A stretch of DNA of 47,486 bases, taken from positions 1-47,486 of the IMG/VR virus record IMGVR_UViG_3300008262_000089. One strand, 5' to 3'. Source of the stretch: a virus. The stretch's first letter is position 1. Each line of letters opens with the position of its first letter. A program made the translations under genes and the position numbers. Shown here piece after piece: positions 14,949 to 23,039 of the stretch. The notes beneath the pieces are model-generated. The model saw only the letters and a list, made by a program, of their open reading frames with translations, was not told where the DNA came from and searched no databases.

Positions 14949-16136
14949 ATGCCATTTATTTCAAGACCTGACGGTGATGTTAAAAAAGTTTTTATTACTG
15001 ACGCTTGGCTTCTCGACCAGTTTGTAGGAAGCACTCTTTGGTCTTGGGGAAGAAATTATCAAGGAGGACTGGGGGACAACTCCGTAACCAGCAGAAGCTC
15101 TCCTGTTCAGACTGTGTCTGCTGGCACAAACTGGAAAGAAATTCATCTTGGCTCATATCATTCATTGTCTATAAAAACTGACAATGCACTCTGGGTATGG
15201 GGCTATAACAATCACGGCCAACTAGGTACTAACAATGTAACTAATTATTCCTCTCCCGTGACTACAGCTATATCTGGAACATTTTGGAAAACATGTGCTG
15301 CTGGATACTACCATAGTGCTGCTATAAAGACAGATGGAACGCTCTGGATGTGGGGATATAATGCAGATGGAGAGCTTGGAGATAATACAGTAACAAAAAG
15401 AAGCTCTGGTGTACAAACAGTAGCAGCTGGTACAAACTGGAACAAAATATCTTGCGGTGGATATCATACTGCTTGCATAAAAACAGACGGTACGCTTTGG
15501 CTATGGGGGTATAACAACCAAGGGCAGCTTGGAGATAATACTAGAACTCATCGTAGTTCTCCTGTCCAAACAGTAGCTGGTGGAACTAATTGGCTAAATG
15601 TTTCTTGCGGAGGATTTTCAACGGCAGCAATTAAGACGGATGGAACTCTCTGGACTTGGGGAGGCAACAGCTTCGGTGGTTTAGGAGATAACACAATTGT
15701 TGATAAGTCATCTCCGATCCAAACAATAACAGGAGGGACAAGCTGGAAACAAGTTTCGATGGGTGGTGGCAACCACACGGGGGCAATCAAGAATGACGGA
15801 AGCCTCTGGATGTGGGGGTATAACCTTACAGGATCATTAGGGGATAATACTATTACTAACCGCTCATCTCCCGTTCAAACTGTATCTGCCGGAACAAGTT
15901 GGAAACAGGTTGATTGTGGAGGGTTTGGACAATCAACAGGAGCCATAAAAAGTGATGGAAGTCTTTGGTGTTGGGGAAGAAATGTTATTTTTGGCACATC
16001 CACCATAACCGGCCAAATAGGAACCAATGCTGCCCTGCAATTTTATTCATCTCCAATTCAAACAGTTGCTGCTGGAACAACTTGGAAACAGGTTTCTGTT
16101 GGATACAACAGAACTGCTGCGGTAAAAAATGGTTAG
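14949..16136 (+). CDS. RCC1-repeat protein (predicted seven-bladed propeller)
   Basis: 395 aa. After about 27 residues come seven repeats of ~50 residues built on LWxWGxNxxGxLGDN(T)xTxRSSPVQTV-x-AGTxWKxVxxGxxHTAAIKxDG. The seventh blade has an insertion (about 8 residues) and the protein ends there. Seven blades form a closed beta-propeller. In phages such proteins are generally virion appendages used for adhesion. AAGGA and a late-type box precede it. Repeats are similar enough for recombination between blades. Confidence 0.8.
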   Translation: MPFISRPDGDVKKVFITDAWLLDQFVGSTLWSWGRNYQGGLGDNSVTSRSSPVQTVSAGTNWKEIHLGSYHSLSIKTDNALWVWGYNNHGQLGTNNVTNYSSPVTTAISGTFWKTCAAGYYHSAAIKTDGTLWMWGYNADGELGDNTVTKRSSGVQTVAAGTNWNKISCGGYHTACIKTDGTLWLWGYNNQGQLGDNTRTHRSSPVQTVAGGTNWLNVSCGGFSTAAIKTDGTLWTWGGNSFGGLGDNTIVDKSSPIQTITGGTSWKQVSMGGGNHTGAIKNDGSLWMWGYNLTGSLGDNTITNRSSPVQTVSAGTSWKQVDCGGFGQSTGAIKSDGSLWCWGRNVIFGTSTITGQIGTNAALQFYSSPIQTVAAGTTWKQVSVGYNRTAAVKNG

Positions 16137-16144
16137 TTTTTTAT

Positions 16145-16173
16145 TTGATTAATATGGCGAAACTTGTTATGAT
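16145..16173 (+). promoter_or_regulatory. sigma70-like promoter
   Basis: TTGATT, 17 nt, TATGAT; the start of transcription would fall about 40 nt before the 16218 ATG. Confidence 0.5.
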
Positions 16174-16217
16174 AAGACTTGTTTAAAGAGTCTTTTCATT
16201 CAACAAGGAGAAGAGCA

Positions 16218-16421
16218 ATGGACTGCATTCGAGTTAAGATTGAAAATGGTTCTTATCAACCTCTTTCTAATCAAGTGGAAGACTGGGAAGCAGTCCTTTC
16301 GTTTGCTGAAAAGACTGAACATGTGTGCCATATAGAAGGCTATAACCCTTATACAGAATGTTACAAAGTTGTCGTTGGACAGGATGAATACTTGTATTTG
16401 GTAGAAATGTTTCAATGGTAA
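16218..16421 (+). CDS. hypothetical protein, 67 aa
   Basis: ATG at 16218 has AAGGAGAAG at about 6 nt. Small acidic alpha/beta protein (VKIENGSYQPLSNQ, YKVVVGQDEYLYLVEMF). First gene of an operon with the ankyrin-like genes downstream. Confidence 0.6.
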   Translation: MDCIRVKIENGSYQPLSNQVEDWEAVLSFAEKTEHVCHIEGYNPYTECYKVVVGQDEYLYLVEMFQW

Positions 16422-16430
16422 GGAGGCAAT

Positions 16431-16808
16431 ATGACAAATCTCAATAAATTGTTAGATAATAACGAATTTGATAAAATTTTAGAGTACGCTATCAAAAACG
16501 AAAATGATGAATTTGACATCATTGGACAAAAAAAACTCATTCGGTATTGCACATCAAGAGGTGCGGATACAAAATGTATTGAAAAGACGATATCCGAATA
16601 TCTGAAAACTGGTGAATACAAGAAGATTGAACCATTTATGGAATTTGCTAATGTGGACACTTTGCTCATTCGGTCAGTAGAATTGAATTGGCCTGATGGA
16701 ATTAATTTTGCTATCAGGAGGGGAGCAAAAAACATAGACTTTGCAATATTCAAAGCAGTTCAAATGCAAAACTATGAATTAGCTGAATATTTGCAACGCA
16801 AAAAGTGA
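16431..16808 (+). CDS. ankyrin-like repeat protein, 125 aa
   Basis: AGGAGG precedes the ATG. Helical hairpins with ankyrin-like turns (LLDNNEFDKILEYAIKN, SVELNWPDGINFAIRRGAK, AVQMQNYELAEYLQRK). Canonical TPLH motifs are absent, so the call is on spacing and composition. Probably a protein-binding scaffold in the phage takeover phase. Cotranscribed with 16218 and 16824. Confidence 0.5.
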   Translation: MTNLNKLLDNNEFDKILEYAIKNENDEFDIIGQKKLIRYCTSRGADTKCIEKTISEYLKTGEYKKIEPFMEFANVDTLLIRSVELNWPDGINFAIRRGAKNIDFAIFKAVQMQNYELAEYLQRKK

Positions 16809-16823
16809 CAGGAGGGCTGAAAT

Positions 16824-17771
16824 ATGTTTACTAATACTGAAATATCAAATTTGCTCGATACTGGGGATTATCGACAACTCATTTTCTCAATCATGAGAAA
16901 TAAAGAATATGATATGAAAGATAGAAAAGATATTTACAAGTATCTCAAAAGAATTCAAGCTTTTAACAGTATGGACAGAATAGATGAAAGTCAATTTCTT
17001 TGTACTTTAGGTGATAAAGATATCATTTCTACATTTCTTGCAGAGGACTTTTCCCTTTTGACAACGGGAGAGCAAGAACAAATTTTTTCAATTTTATTTG
17101 AGTGTTATGATTACAAGCAAATGCAAGAAATTTTGCCTGATGAGATTTATTTTTGCAAAGATTTTTTCAATAAAATTCTTGATGGATTTGCAGATACACC
17201 AGACTATTTTCGAAGTTTTGTAATCAGCAAATTGGATATTCATAAAATGCGTCTCAACGCACACGGTGAGGCTATTTTGTTGGCAATTGTTAAAAGAAAG
17301 TACTTGCTTCATTATTTTGTGAAACTATTTGAGGATGCAAAGAAAATTCAAGAAACTGACAATTGGTTAAAGAATTTTCTGCATGCCAACATAGGTGTGC
17401 ATACAAACTTCAAAGAAGAAGATTTGGTTTTTATATCTAAGTATTATAATCTGAAAGATATTTTCAGACAAGATGTTTTGAAATATTACTTCAATAGTGT
17501 CTACAAATGGGGAAAGCCCAGTAAGCAGAAATTAGATTTGGCAAGTTCGATTGTCAAAACAGGATTCAGAGGTGTGACGAGCGTATTCACGGAAGCAGTC
17601 AAACGAAATGATATTGAAATGGTGAAGCTACTTCTCCCGTGTAAACCTCGTCTCGATAAAGCTATGGCTTGCATCAATTCTGTACAAGTGGGAGATTTAC
17701 TCAATGTCGCAAGTCAAGAAAGGGTAAAGAGAAAGGGCAAGAATTCTCTTGATCAACCTGTGGATCAGTAA
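16824..17771 (+). CDS. helical-repeat protein, 315 aa (ankyrin-like C-terminus)
   Basis: AGGAGG about 9 nt before the ATG. N-terminus (ISNLLDTGDYRQLIFSIMRN) resembles that of the 125-aa neighbour (LNKLLDNNEFDKILEYAIKN), so the two may be paralogs. The body is helical; TSVFTEAVKRNDIEMVKLLLPC is ankyrin-like. The C-terminal tail is Lys/Ser-rich. No enzyme motif. Follows 16431 by 15 nt. Confidence 0.55.
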   Translation: MFTNTEISNLLDTGDYRQLIFSIMRNKEYDMKDRKDIYKYLKRIQAFNSMDRIDESQFLCTLGDKDIISTFLAEDFSLLTTGEQEQIFSILFECYDYKQMQEILPDEIYFCKDFFNKILDGFADTPDYFRSFVISKLDIHKMRLNAHGEAILLAIVKRKYLLHYFVKLFEDAKKIQETDNWLKNFLHANIGVHTNFKEEDLVFISKYYNLKDIFRQDVLKYYFNSVYKWGKPSKQKLDLASSIVKTGFRGVTSVFTEAVKRNDIEMVKLLLPCKPRLDKAMACINSVQVGDLLNVASQERVKRKGKNSLDQPVDQ

Positions 17772-17789
17772 GCATATTTTTATTTTGAG

Positions 17790-17818
17790 TTGTGTTTTTT
17801 TCGTGCGTTTGGTATCAT
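17790..17818 (+). promoter_or_regulatory. extended -10 promoter
   Basis: TTGTGT, 17 nt, TATCAT with TTTGG before the -10. Serves the ribbon-helix-helix gene and possibly the tRNA. Confidence 0.5.
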
Positions 17819-17882
17819 GTTCACATAGGGAATGAATCACTTCGATTCTCCCGGTTTCTTTTACTTTTTTAAGGAGGATGCG

Positions 17883-18092
17883 ATGTCTGATAAGAAGCAA
17901 GCTACCGCAACTAACACCGAAGACCGCAAGAGCAATGGCAACAGCATTTTGCTGCGTATGAGTCCTGTTCTGGCCGATGCTCTTCGGACTATTTCCAAGC
18001 GTGAAGAGCGCACTTTGACTACCATCATGTCCCGTGCGTTCAAGGACTACATCAAGACCAACCATCCTGATATTAAGTCCGATATTGAGTAA
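17883..18092 (+). CDS. ribbon-helix-helix (Arc/CopG-like) DNA-binding protein
   Basis: 69 aa, AAGGAGG at 5-6 nt. A disordered polar N-terminus (20 residues), then a strand (SILLRMSP) and two helices (VLADALRTISKREERTLTTIMSRAFKDYIKT), the classical RHH layout. It would dimerise and bind operators; a candidate regulator of the downstream tRNA/ATPase region. G+C content is noticeably higher than in nearby genes. Confidence 0.7.
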   Translation: MSDKKQATATNTEDRKSNGNSILLRMSPVLADALRTISKREERTLTTIMSRAFKDYIKTNHPDIKSDIE

Positions 18093-18106
18093 TCAATATG
18101 CATGCT

Positions 18107-18155
18107 GTTTTCAAGTCCCTAGTCAATTTGTAAGTTGACTAGGGACATTGAAAAC
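18107..18155 (+). other. long RNA hairpin upstream of the tRNA
   Basis: A 20-bp stem: 18107-18126 pairs with 18135-18155, with one bulged A at 18147 and an 8-nt loop. No T run follows, so it is more likely an RNase III-type processing site or a transcript-stabilising structure than an intrinsic terminator. It ends 18 nt before the tRNA. Confidence 0.7.
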
Positions 18156-18173
18156 CTAGAATAGAAGAGATAG

Positions 18174-18442
18174 GCCCTCATAGCTCAATGGAAGAGCAAC
18201 AGCCTTCAAAAGGAGCGTTATAAGAGAAATCTTATAATGGATCGTGTCAAATTCGGTGAATCCTTAACTGGTAACGCCGAGCCAAGCCCGGAAACGGGAA
18301 GGTGTAGAGACTGAACGGCACGGACCTGAACAGATAATGCTGAAGGTCAAGACACAGTCCAGACCACGAACCCACATGGGGCGGTGAAAACCGTAGTGGT
18401 ATGCTAAGCTGTAGGTTACAGGTTCGAGTCCTGTTGAGGGTA
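18174..18442 (+). tRNA. tRNA-Arg(UCU), interrupted by a group I intron
   Basis: Exons are 18174-18206 and 18404-18442. Acceptor GCCCTCA/TGAGGGT (first pair G-U), D stem GCTC/GAGC, anticodon stem ACAGC/GCTGT, variable loop AGGTT, T stem ACAGG/CCTGT with TTCGAGT loop, discriminator A. CCA is not encoded. After splicing the anticodon loop is CTTCTAA, identical to that of E. coli tRNA-Arg(UCU); the splice lies between U34 and C35. It reads AGA, a frequent Arg codon in this window. The promoter is probably at 17790. Confidence 0.93.
18207..18403 (+). other. group I intron (IC3-like, 197 nt, no ORF)
   Basis: P1: exon CUU pairs with GAG at 18213-18215 including U-G at the splice site, extended by C207-G212 with an AAAA loop. 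P2: 18218-18224/18231-18237. P6: CCCG-GAAA-CGGG (18287-18298). The R and S regions AGAGACTGAACGG and AAGACACAGTCC resemble the Anabaena tRNA-Leu intron. P8: GACCT/AGGTC (18323-18327/18344-18348). P9: ACCAC/GTGGT. The last base is G, as required. No homing endonuclease is encoded. Expected to self-splice. Confidence 0.92.
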
Positions 18443-18512
18443 TTTCTGGCGAATCTTTTTTAACTAATGATTAGTATTGTTCCTTAACCAGTAATCACTA
18501 AAGGAGTATATA

Positions 18513-19964
18513 ATGCAGTATCTGAAGATTGAAAATGTTGGCGTTTGTCCTACTGAAGGTTTCACCATTTTTGGTGCGTCTTCTAAATCTGAAAATACCG
18601 ATCCGAATATTATTGGCACATTTGGCTCTGGTGCAAAGCATGGCATTTCTCTTGCCTTGCGTCAGGGTTTGATGCCTGTTGTATATTGCGGTAAAGTTCG
18701 TCTGGCCTTTTACACTAAGCCTCTCAAGATTAAAGGTGTTTCTGGAGAAGCGGTTCACCAGCAACTGTGCGTTAAGATTTCTGGTCAAACTGAAGATAAC
18801 AAGACGATCAATCAAGATCGTGAATTGGATCATACTCTTTCTTATGGCAATAAAGATTGGAATGAGCTTTCTTTGGCTCTGCGTGAGTTTGTTTCAAATG
18901 CAATCGATGCTTGCTACGAGCAGGGATTGTCTCCAGACTCCATGAGTGTTGAGTTGGTGGAGGAGAATCAAGTTCGTGCCAAGGGTGGTACAACTCGCAT
19001 TTTTGTTCCAGCTACCATGGATGTCATGCGTTTTCATCAAGAAATTGGCAAGTGGTTTCTTCACTTTAGTGAACCACAAAGCATGGAAAATAAGTTGCTT
19101 TTCAAAAAGAATCGAAATTGCGTTGATAGTTCAGGTAACAAAAAGTCTACTGCCGTAATCTACCGCCGTGGTGTGAGGGTGCGGGAGTTCACTTCTTCTG
19201 ATATTCCCAGTCTTTTTGATTATAACATCCCTGATTTGCCAATCGATGAATCCAGAACTATCGATGACTGGAAGGCTAAGTTTGAGTGTGGTCAAGCTTT
19301 GGCGCAAACGGAAGACCCAACTGTTCCTACTTTGATGTTTCAAAAGCTTGTGAAGAATGAGAGTTGTTGGGAACTGGAGCAAGATGGATTTGCGCTGACT
19401 TACTGCATTTCTGATAAACAAAAGAAACAGCAGATATGGCAAAATGCTTTCTTTGCAGTTTGTGGTAAGAATGCAGTCATCACCACTAGTGCTCTTGCTG
19501 ATCGTTGCAAGGAAAAAGGCTACACACCTATCGTGCTATCAAACGCACAGAGTGGATTTCAGAAGTTTTTGAAAGAAATGAATATTCTTTCTGATGTGGA
19601 TGTTTTGACTGCTAATGATTTGAATGGTCGCAAGATTTTTGCTCCTTCCTTGGCTGTTACCCAAGCCCTTAATTGGGTCTGGGAAAAGCTGGAGAGCATT
19701 GATATGACCTACAATCGGCCAAAACCTGAACTTCGTTGCTTTCGTCAGCTGACGGAAGCATCTTCCATGACATTTGGTTACTGGCTCGACGGAACGATTT
19801 ACATCAATGAGGATATTTCGCAGAATAGTAATAACTCTTTGATGGATACCATGGTTGAGGAAGTAGCGCATCACATTACCAAGGCAACAGATGGTAGTCG
19901 TGATTTTGCCAACTTCCTGATCCGCATGTCTGTTGAACTTGCGAAGTCTACCGACCCCAAGTAA
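18513..19964 (+). CDS. GHKL-like ATPase with C-terminal EExxHH motif
   Basis: 483 aa, AAAGGAG at 7 nt. GTFGSGAKHG at 35-44 resembles the glycine-rich ATP lid, and LREFVSNAIDA at 123-133 (E125, N129, D132) resembles the N-box of Hsp90/MutL/histidine-kinase-type ATPases. The glycine motif precedes the N-box, the reverse of the normal order, so the fold may be circularly permuted. Near the C-terminus VEEVAHHITKATDGSRDF (about 448) resembles the metal site of small metalloprotease-like domains. It starts a module with AAA+ and VWA genes. Function unknown; a client-remodelling role is inference. Confidence 0.55.
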   Translation: MQYLKIENVGVCPTEGFTIFGASSKSENTDPNIIGTFGSGAKHGISLALRQGLMPVVYCGKVRLAFYTKPLKIKGVSGEAVHQQLCVKISGQTEDNKTINQDRELDHTLSYGNKDWNELSLALREFVSNAIDACYEQGLSPDSMSVELVEENQVRAKGGTTRIFVPATMDVMRFHQEIGKWFLHFSEPQSMENKLLFKKNRNCVDSSGNKKSTAVIYRRGVRVREFTSSDIPSLFDYNIPDLPIDESRTIDDWKAKFECGQALAQTEDPTVPTLMFQKLVKNESCWELEQDGFALTYCISDKQKKQQIWQNAFFAVCGKNAVITTSALADRCKEKGYTPIVLSNAQSGFQKFLKEMNILSDVDVLTANDLNGRKIFAPSLAVTQALNWVWEKLESIDMTYNRPKPELRCFRQLTEASSMTFGYWLDGTIYINEDISQNSNNSLMDTMVEEVAHHITKATDGSRDFANFLIRMSVELAKSTDPK

Positions 19965-20029
19965 AACCGGCGAATCTATTTTTTCTCAATATTACAATCA
20001 TCTTAGGTCCATTTTATAAAGGAGATAAT

Positions 20030-21121
20030 ATGTCTAGAAGGAAGTCACCAGAAGCTTTGTACATCGAATCCAAGCTTAAAAATGATCACAATCTACGATA
20101 TGCCGATCTGGTAAAAATGCCAGACTACGCTTATGATATCGAAAATGCATATTTCAATACTGTCAAAAGTCGTTTTAGAAAGGTGACGGCTGAAAAAGCT
20201 TTTGCTGTGGTGCCACAAGTTGCAGAATTTGACTCAGAGGATGTAAGTGACTTTGAGCCAGAGTATGATGAGCAGGCATCCAAGTTGATTCCATCTCTTG
20301 ACCCGTATTTTGCAATCACAGAAGAGGGCAATAATTTTATTGGGCTTGTGCAGTCAATGAGCAGGGTCAACAATTTAAATATTAGACTGGTTGGTCCAGC
20401 AGGTTGTGGCAAAACCAGCTTTGCAACACAATACGCTGCAAAAAATAACTATCCTTGTTTGATTATGGACTGTGCTAATGTTCGAGAGCCTAGAGATTGG
20501 TTCGGATATCGAACATTTGATCCAGTTACTAAAGAAATTGTCTGGCATGAGAGTCTCTTTGTTAAGATGGTTGAAACTGCACATAGTGTTATTGTTCTCG
20601 ATGAGCTTAACCGTGTGTCTCCGTTGGTGATCAATACGCTGATTCCTTTGCTTGACCATCGTCGCTCTACTTATCTTGAGGAAGCTGGCAAGAACATCAG
20701 TTGTGCTGAAGGTGTTACATTCTGGGCTCCAATCAACGAAGGCAGTCAGTTTACCGGAACGATTGCTCTTGATGAAGCAATCTCTGATAGATTTGGTCTT
20801 GTTATGGAGTGTAAATTTTTGCCATCAATTGAAGAAAAGCTGGTTTTGCATAAAAAGACTGGTTTGGAGGAATCAGTTTGTGAAAAACTTGTTGATATTG
20901 CAAATCAAGTAAGAATCAAATCACAGATGGATTCAGTTGATAGTTACAGCAAGCCTATTTCTACACGAATGCTTGAGAATGCTGCAAGAGCTTTCAAAAA
21001 GCAGGGGGTGAAGTCTTTGCAATTTACTCTTTTGAACCACTTCAGTTCGGCTGGTGGTGCTGCGAGTGAGAGGAATAATTTGAGAACCCTGCTTGTTGGC
21101 AAATTCGGACTACTTTCATAA
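20030..21121 (+). CDS. MoxR/CobS-type AAA+ ATPase
   Basis: 363 aa, AAAGGAG at 5 nt. Walker A GPAGCGKTS at 122-130, Walker B VIVLDE at 187-192 followed by LNRV, a sensor-like FWAPINE (ATxN-type) near 236-242, and ISDRFG (arginine-finger region). The N-terminal ~90 residues are acidic. CobS/MoxR ATPases work as hexamers with a VWA partner to load metals or remodel proteins; that partner is the next gene, 12 nt downstream. CobS-like genes are known in T4-like phages, where cobalamin synthesis is unlikely to be the role. Confidence 0.85.
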   Translation: MSRRKSPEALYIESKLKNDHNLRYADLVKMPDYAYDIENAYFNTVKSRFRKVTAEKAFAVVPQVAEFDSEDVSDFEPEYDEQASKLIPSLDPYFAITEEGNNFIGLVQSMSRVNNLNIRLVGPAGCGKTSFATQYAAKNNYPCLIMDCANVREPRDWFGYRTFDPVTKEIVWHESLFVKMVETAHSVIVLDELNRVSPLVINTLIPLLDHRRSTYLEEAGKNISCAEGVTFWAPINEGSQFTGTIALDEAISDRFGLVMECKFLPSIEEKLVLHKKTGLEESVCEKLVDIANQVRIKSQMDSVDSYSKPISTRMLENAARAFKKQGVKSLQFTLLNHFSSAGGAASERNNLRTLLVGKFGLLS

Positions 21122-21133
21122 TAAGGAGAATTT

Positions 21134-23038
21134 ATGAGCAGCAAAACTAATCTGTTTGATGACAGTTGGGAGTATGAAGATGATGATGCTTACTTCTACG
21201 GAAAGAACACGGAAGTAAGCCATACACCATGGTCTGTTTATAACCCAATTAAATCAACTAGTGAATATTTAAGGCAAAGCTCTGGGTATGATGATAGGTA
21301 TTTCAAAGACAGCCTTCATCAGACCGAAGAAGATTTGCATAAGACTTTGAAGGAACTAAACAAAACAATCAATTTGACTGCAAATAGTTCAGACGGATAC
21401 GAGAAATGTCTATGCGTTAAATATAGTAACGGCAAAGTTACAAATGATTTGTTGTCAGATGTTCTTTATGTCTCTCCAGATAGTTTGCTGGACGAGGATA
21501 TGAAGTTAATTGACAAGGATCAGAAGTATTTTGATGTCCTAGACGGGTTGAATGGTCAGGCCTTGCTTTGTTCTTTTATTAAGAAGAGTATTCATGTTGA
21601 TTCAGCATTGCAGTTCAAGAATTCCGATTCTTGGGCTGTGCGTAATATTTTTATGACAGATTTGCAGTCTGGTGCAAGCAATGAAGTCTTTTCAAAATGG
21701 CCCGGTTTTTTGAGTTATGTAACTCAACAAATGGTGGTGTTTGGACAACAAAAGAAAAAGATAGAGGAGAATTTAGTATCAAATATTGCTAAAGGATCAG
21801 TTGAGTTCGATGACATTGTAGAGTTACTTTGTTTCAATAGATTAAGTCCAGAAAAAATTGATTATTATATTTTTCCACAAGAATTTAGAGACAAGATCGA
21901 TGAAGTTGATACACATTTTAATGACAGATTAAATTCATTTGTTACAGACCAATATAAGTTTGATCGTGCGGTCAACTTGTATCAAGACATGCTCGAAATG
22001 TTAGAGCCTAGTGAAACTCAAAAATCGACTATCACATTGAATGATATTACGATAGAAACAAACAATTCTGCCAAAGATAGGCCTTTGACTGGTGGGGATG
22101 CTTATAACAACAATATTTCAATTCCCGGAAATATTATTAGTAGCTCTCTCGATCACAACAAGAATCTTAGAGATAGGACAAAGTCTTTTGATGATCATTT
22201 GAAATCACCAGTCTACAACAAAGATAACTATTTGACACATTTGAGCTATAAGCTTGTTGTTCCAGCTGTAAATACAGAAACTATTGAAGCATACAAGAAG
22301 ATTGTTCATGCACATAAGAAATCTATTAAAGATTTAGAAACTTCTTTTATGTTTAGAAACAATGTTAACCAAACTTTTACTTACGGCACTAACTCTGGAG
22401 ACCTTGACGATAATAGTTTTTACAAAACTTTTCTTGGAGAGCATGACAAAATTTATTATCAAAAGGATTTAGTATCTAGAAAAAAATATCATGTAAGTAT
22501 TGCTCTAGATCAAACTGGCTCGATGGCTGGCAGCATGAGAGAAGCAGCAACTTTGGCAATAATTATGGCTGAAGCTTTGAAGAAAATAAAAGATGTAGAT
22601 TATTCAATTTATGGTTTTAACACGGGTACAGATGTAGAAACCCATGTGTATAAAGATCATAACTATAACAAGACAGAGGCTTTGTCAGAAATATTGGCAT
22701 CTGGCAATACAGCTATGGGGTATCACTTGTGTGCAATTGCAGATAAGATTATTACACAAAATCCGTTTGTTGAAAACAAGATATTGTTTATGATTACGGA
22801 TGGTGAGCCAACACATGGATCGGTTGGTAAAAATCCCGTTGAATTAACCGCTTATGCAGTTGAAAAGGCAAGAAAAGCTGGGGTTAAGGTTTATGGTATC
22901 GGAGTTCACAACGCTTTTTCAGAGCAAACGGGCAAGGCGTTGTTTGGAGCAGGCAATTTCGCAGTTATTCAGGGTATAAAGGGTACCTTGCCATTATTAA
23001 GAAATAAATTGGCAACCTTCTTAAAAAGGGTTGCCTAA
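21134..23038 (+). CDS. VWA (CobT-like) partner of the AAA+ ATPase
   Basis: 634 aa, AAGGAG at about 6 nt. The C-terminal ~180 residues form a von Willebrand A domain: ALDQTGSMAGS (about 455-465) as MIDAS with Thr in place of the first Ser, and MITDGEPTHG near 553-562 supplying the second Asp. The N-terminal 400 residues are acidic and helical. This is the standard layout of CobT-like partners of MoxR/CobS ATPases. Translationally close to the AAA+ gene, so a complex is expected. Confidence 0.8.
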   Translation: MSSKTNLFDDSWEYEDDDAYFYGKNTEVSHTPWSVYNPIKSTSEYLRQSSGYDDRYFKDSLHQTEEDLHKTLKELNKTINLTANSSDGYEKCLCVKYSNGKVTNDLLSDVLYVSPDSLLDEDMKLIDKDQKYFDVLDGLNGQALLCSFIKKSIHVDSALQFKNSDSWAVRNIFMTDLQSGASNEVFSKWPGFLSYVTQQMVVFGQQKKKIEENLVSNIAKGSVEFDDIVELLCFNRLSPEKIDYYIFPQEFRDKIDEVDTHFNDRLNSFVTDQYKFDRAVNLYQDMLEMLEPSETQKSTITLNDITIETNNSAKDRPLTGGDAYNNNISIPGNIISSSLDHNKNLRDRTKSFDDHLKSPVYNKDNYLTHLSYKLVVPAVNTETIEAYKKIVHAHKKSIKDLETSFMFRNNVNQTFTYGTNSGDLDDNSFYKTFLGEHDKIYYQKDLVSRKKYHVSIALDQTGSMAGSMREAATLAIIMAEALKKIKDVDYSIYGFNTGTDVETHVYKDHNYNKTEALSEILASGNTAMGYHLCAIADKIITQNPFVENKILFMITDGEPTHGSVGKNPVELTAYAVEKARKAGVKVYGIGVHNAFSEQTGKALFGAGNFAVIQGIKGTLPLLRNKLATFLKRVA

Positions 23039-23039
23039 T

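Noticed and set aside
16174-16196. AAGACT/AGTCTT hairpin after the RCC1 gene as terminator
   Set aside because: Only 6 AT-rich base pairs with a 9-nt loop, and it lies immediately downstream of a good -10 box, so it falls in a leader.
16412-16753. Minus-strand ORF of 113 codons
   Set aside because: Fully antisense to the ankyrin-like gene with AGGAGG start; no signals of its own.
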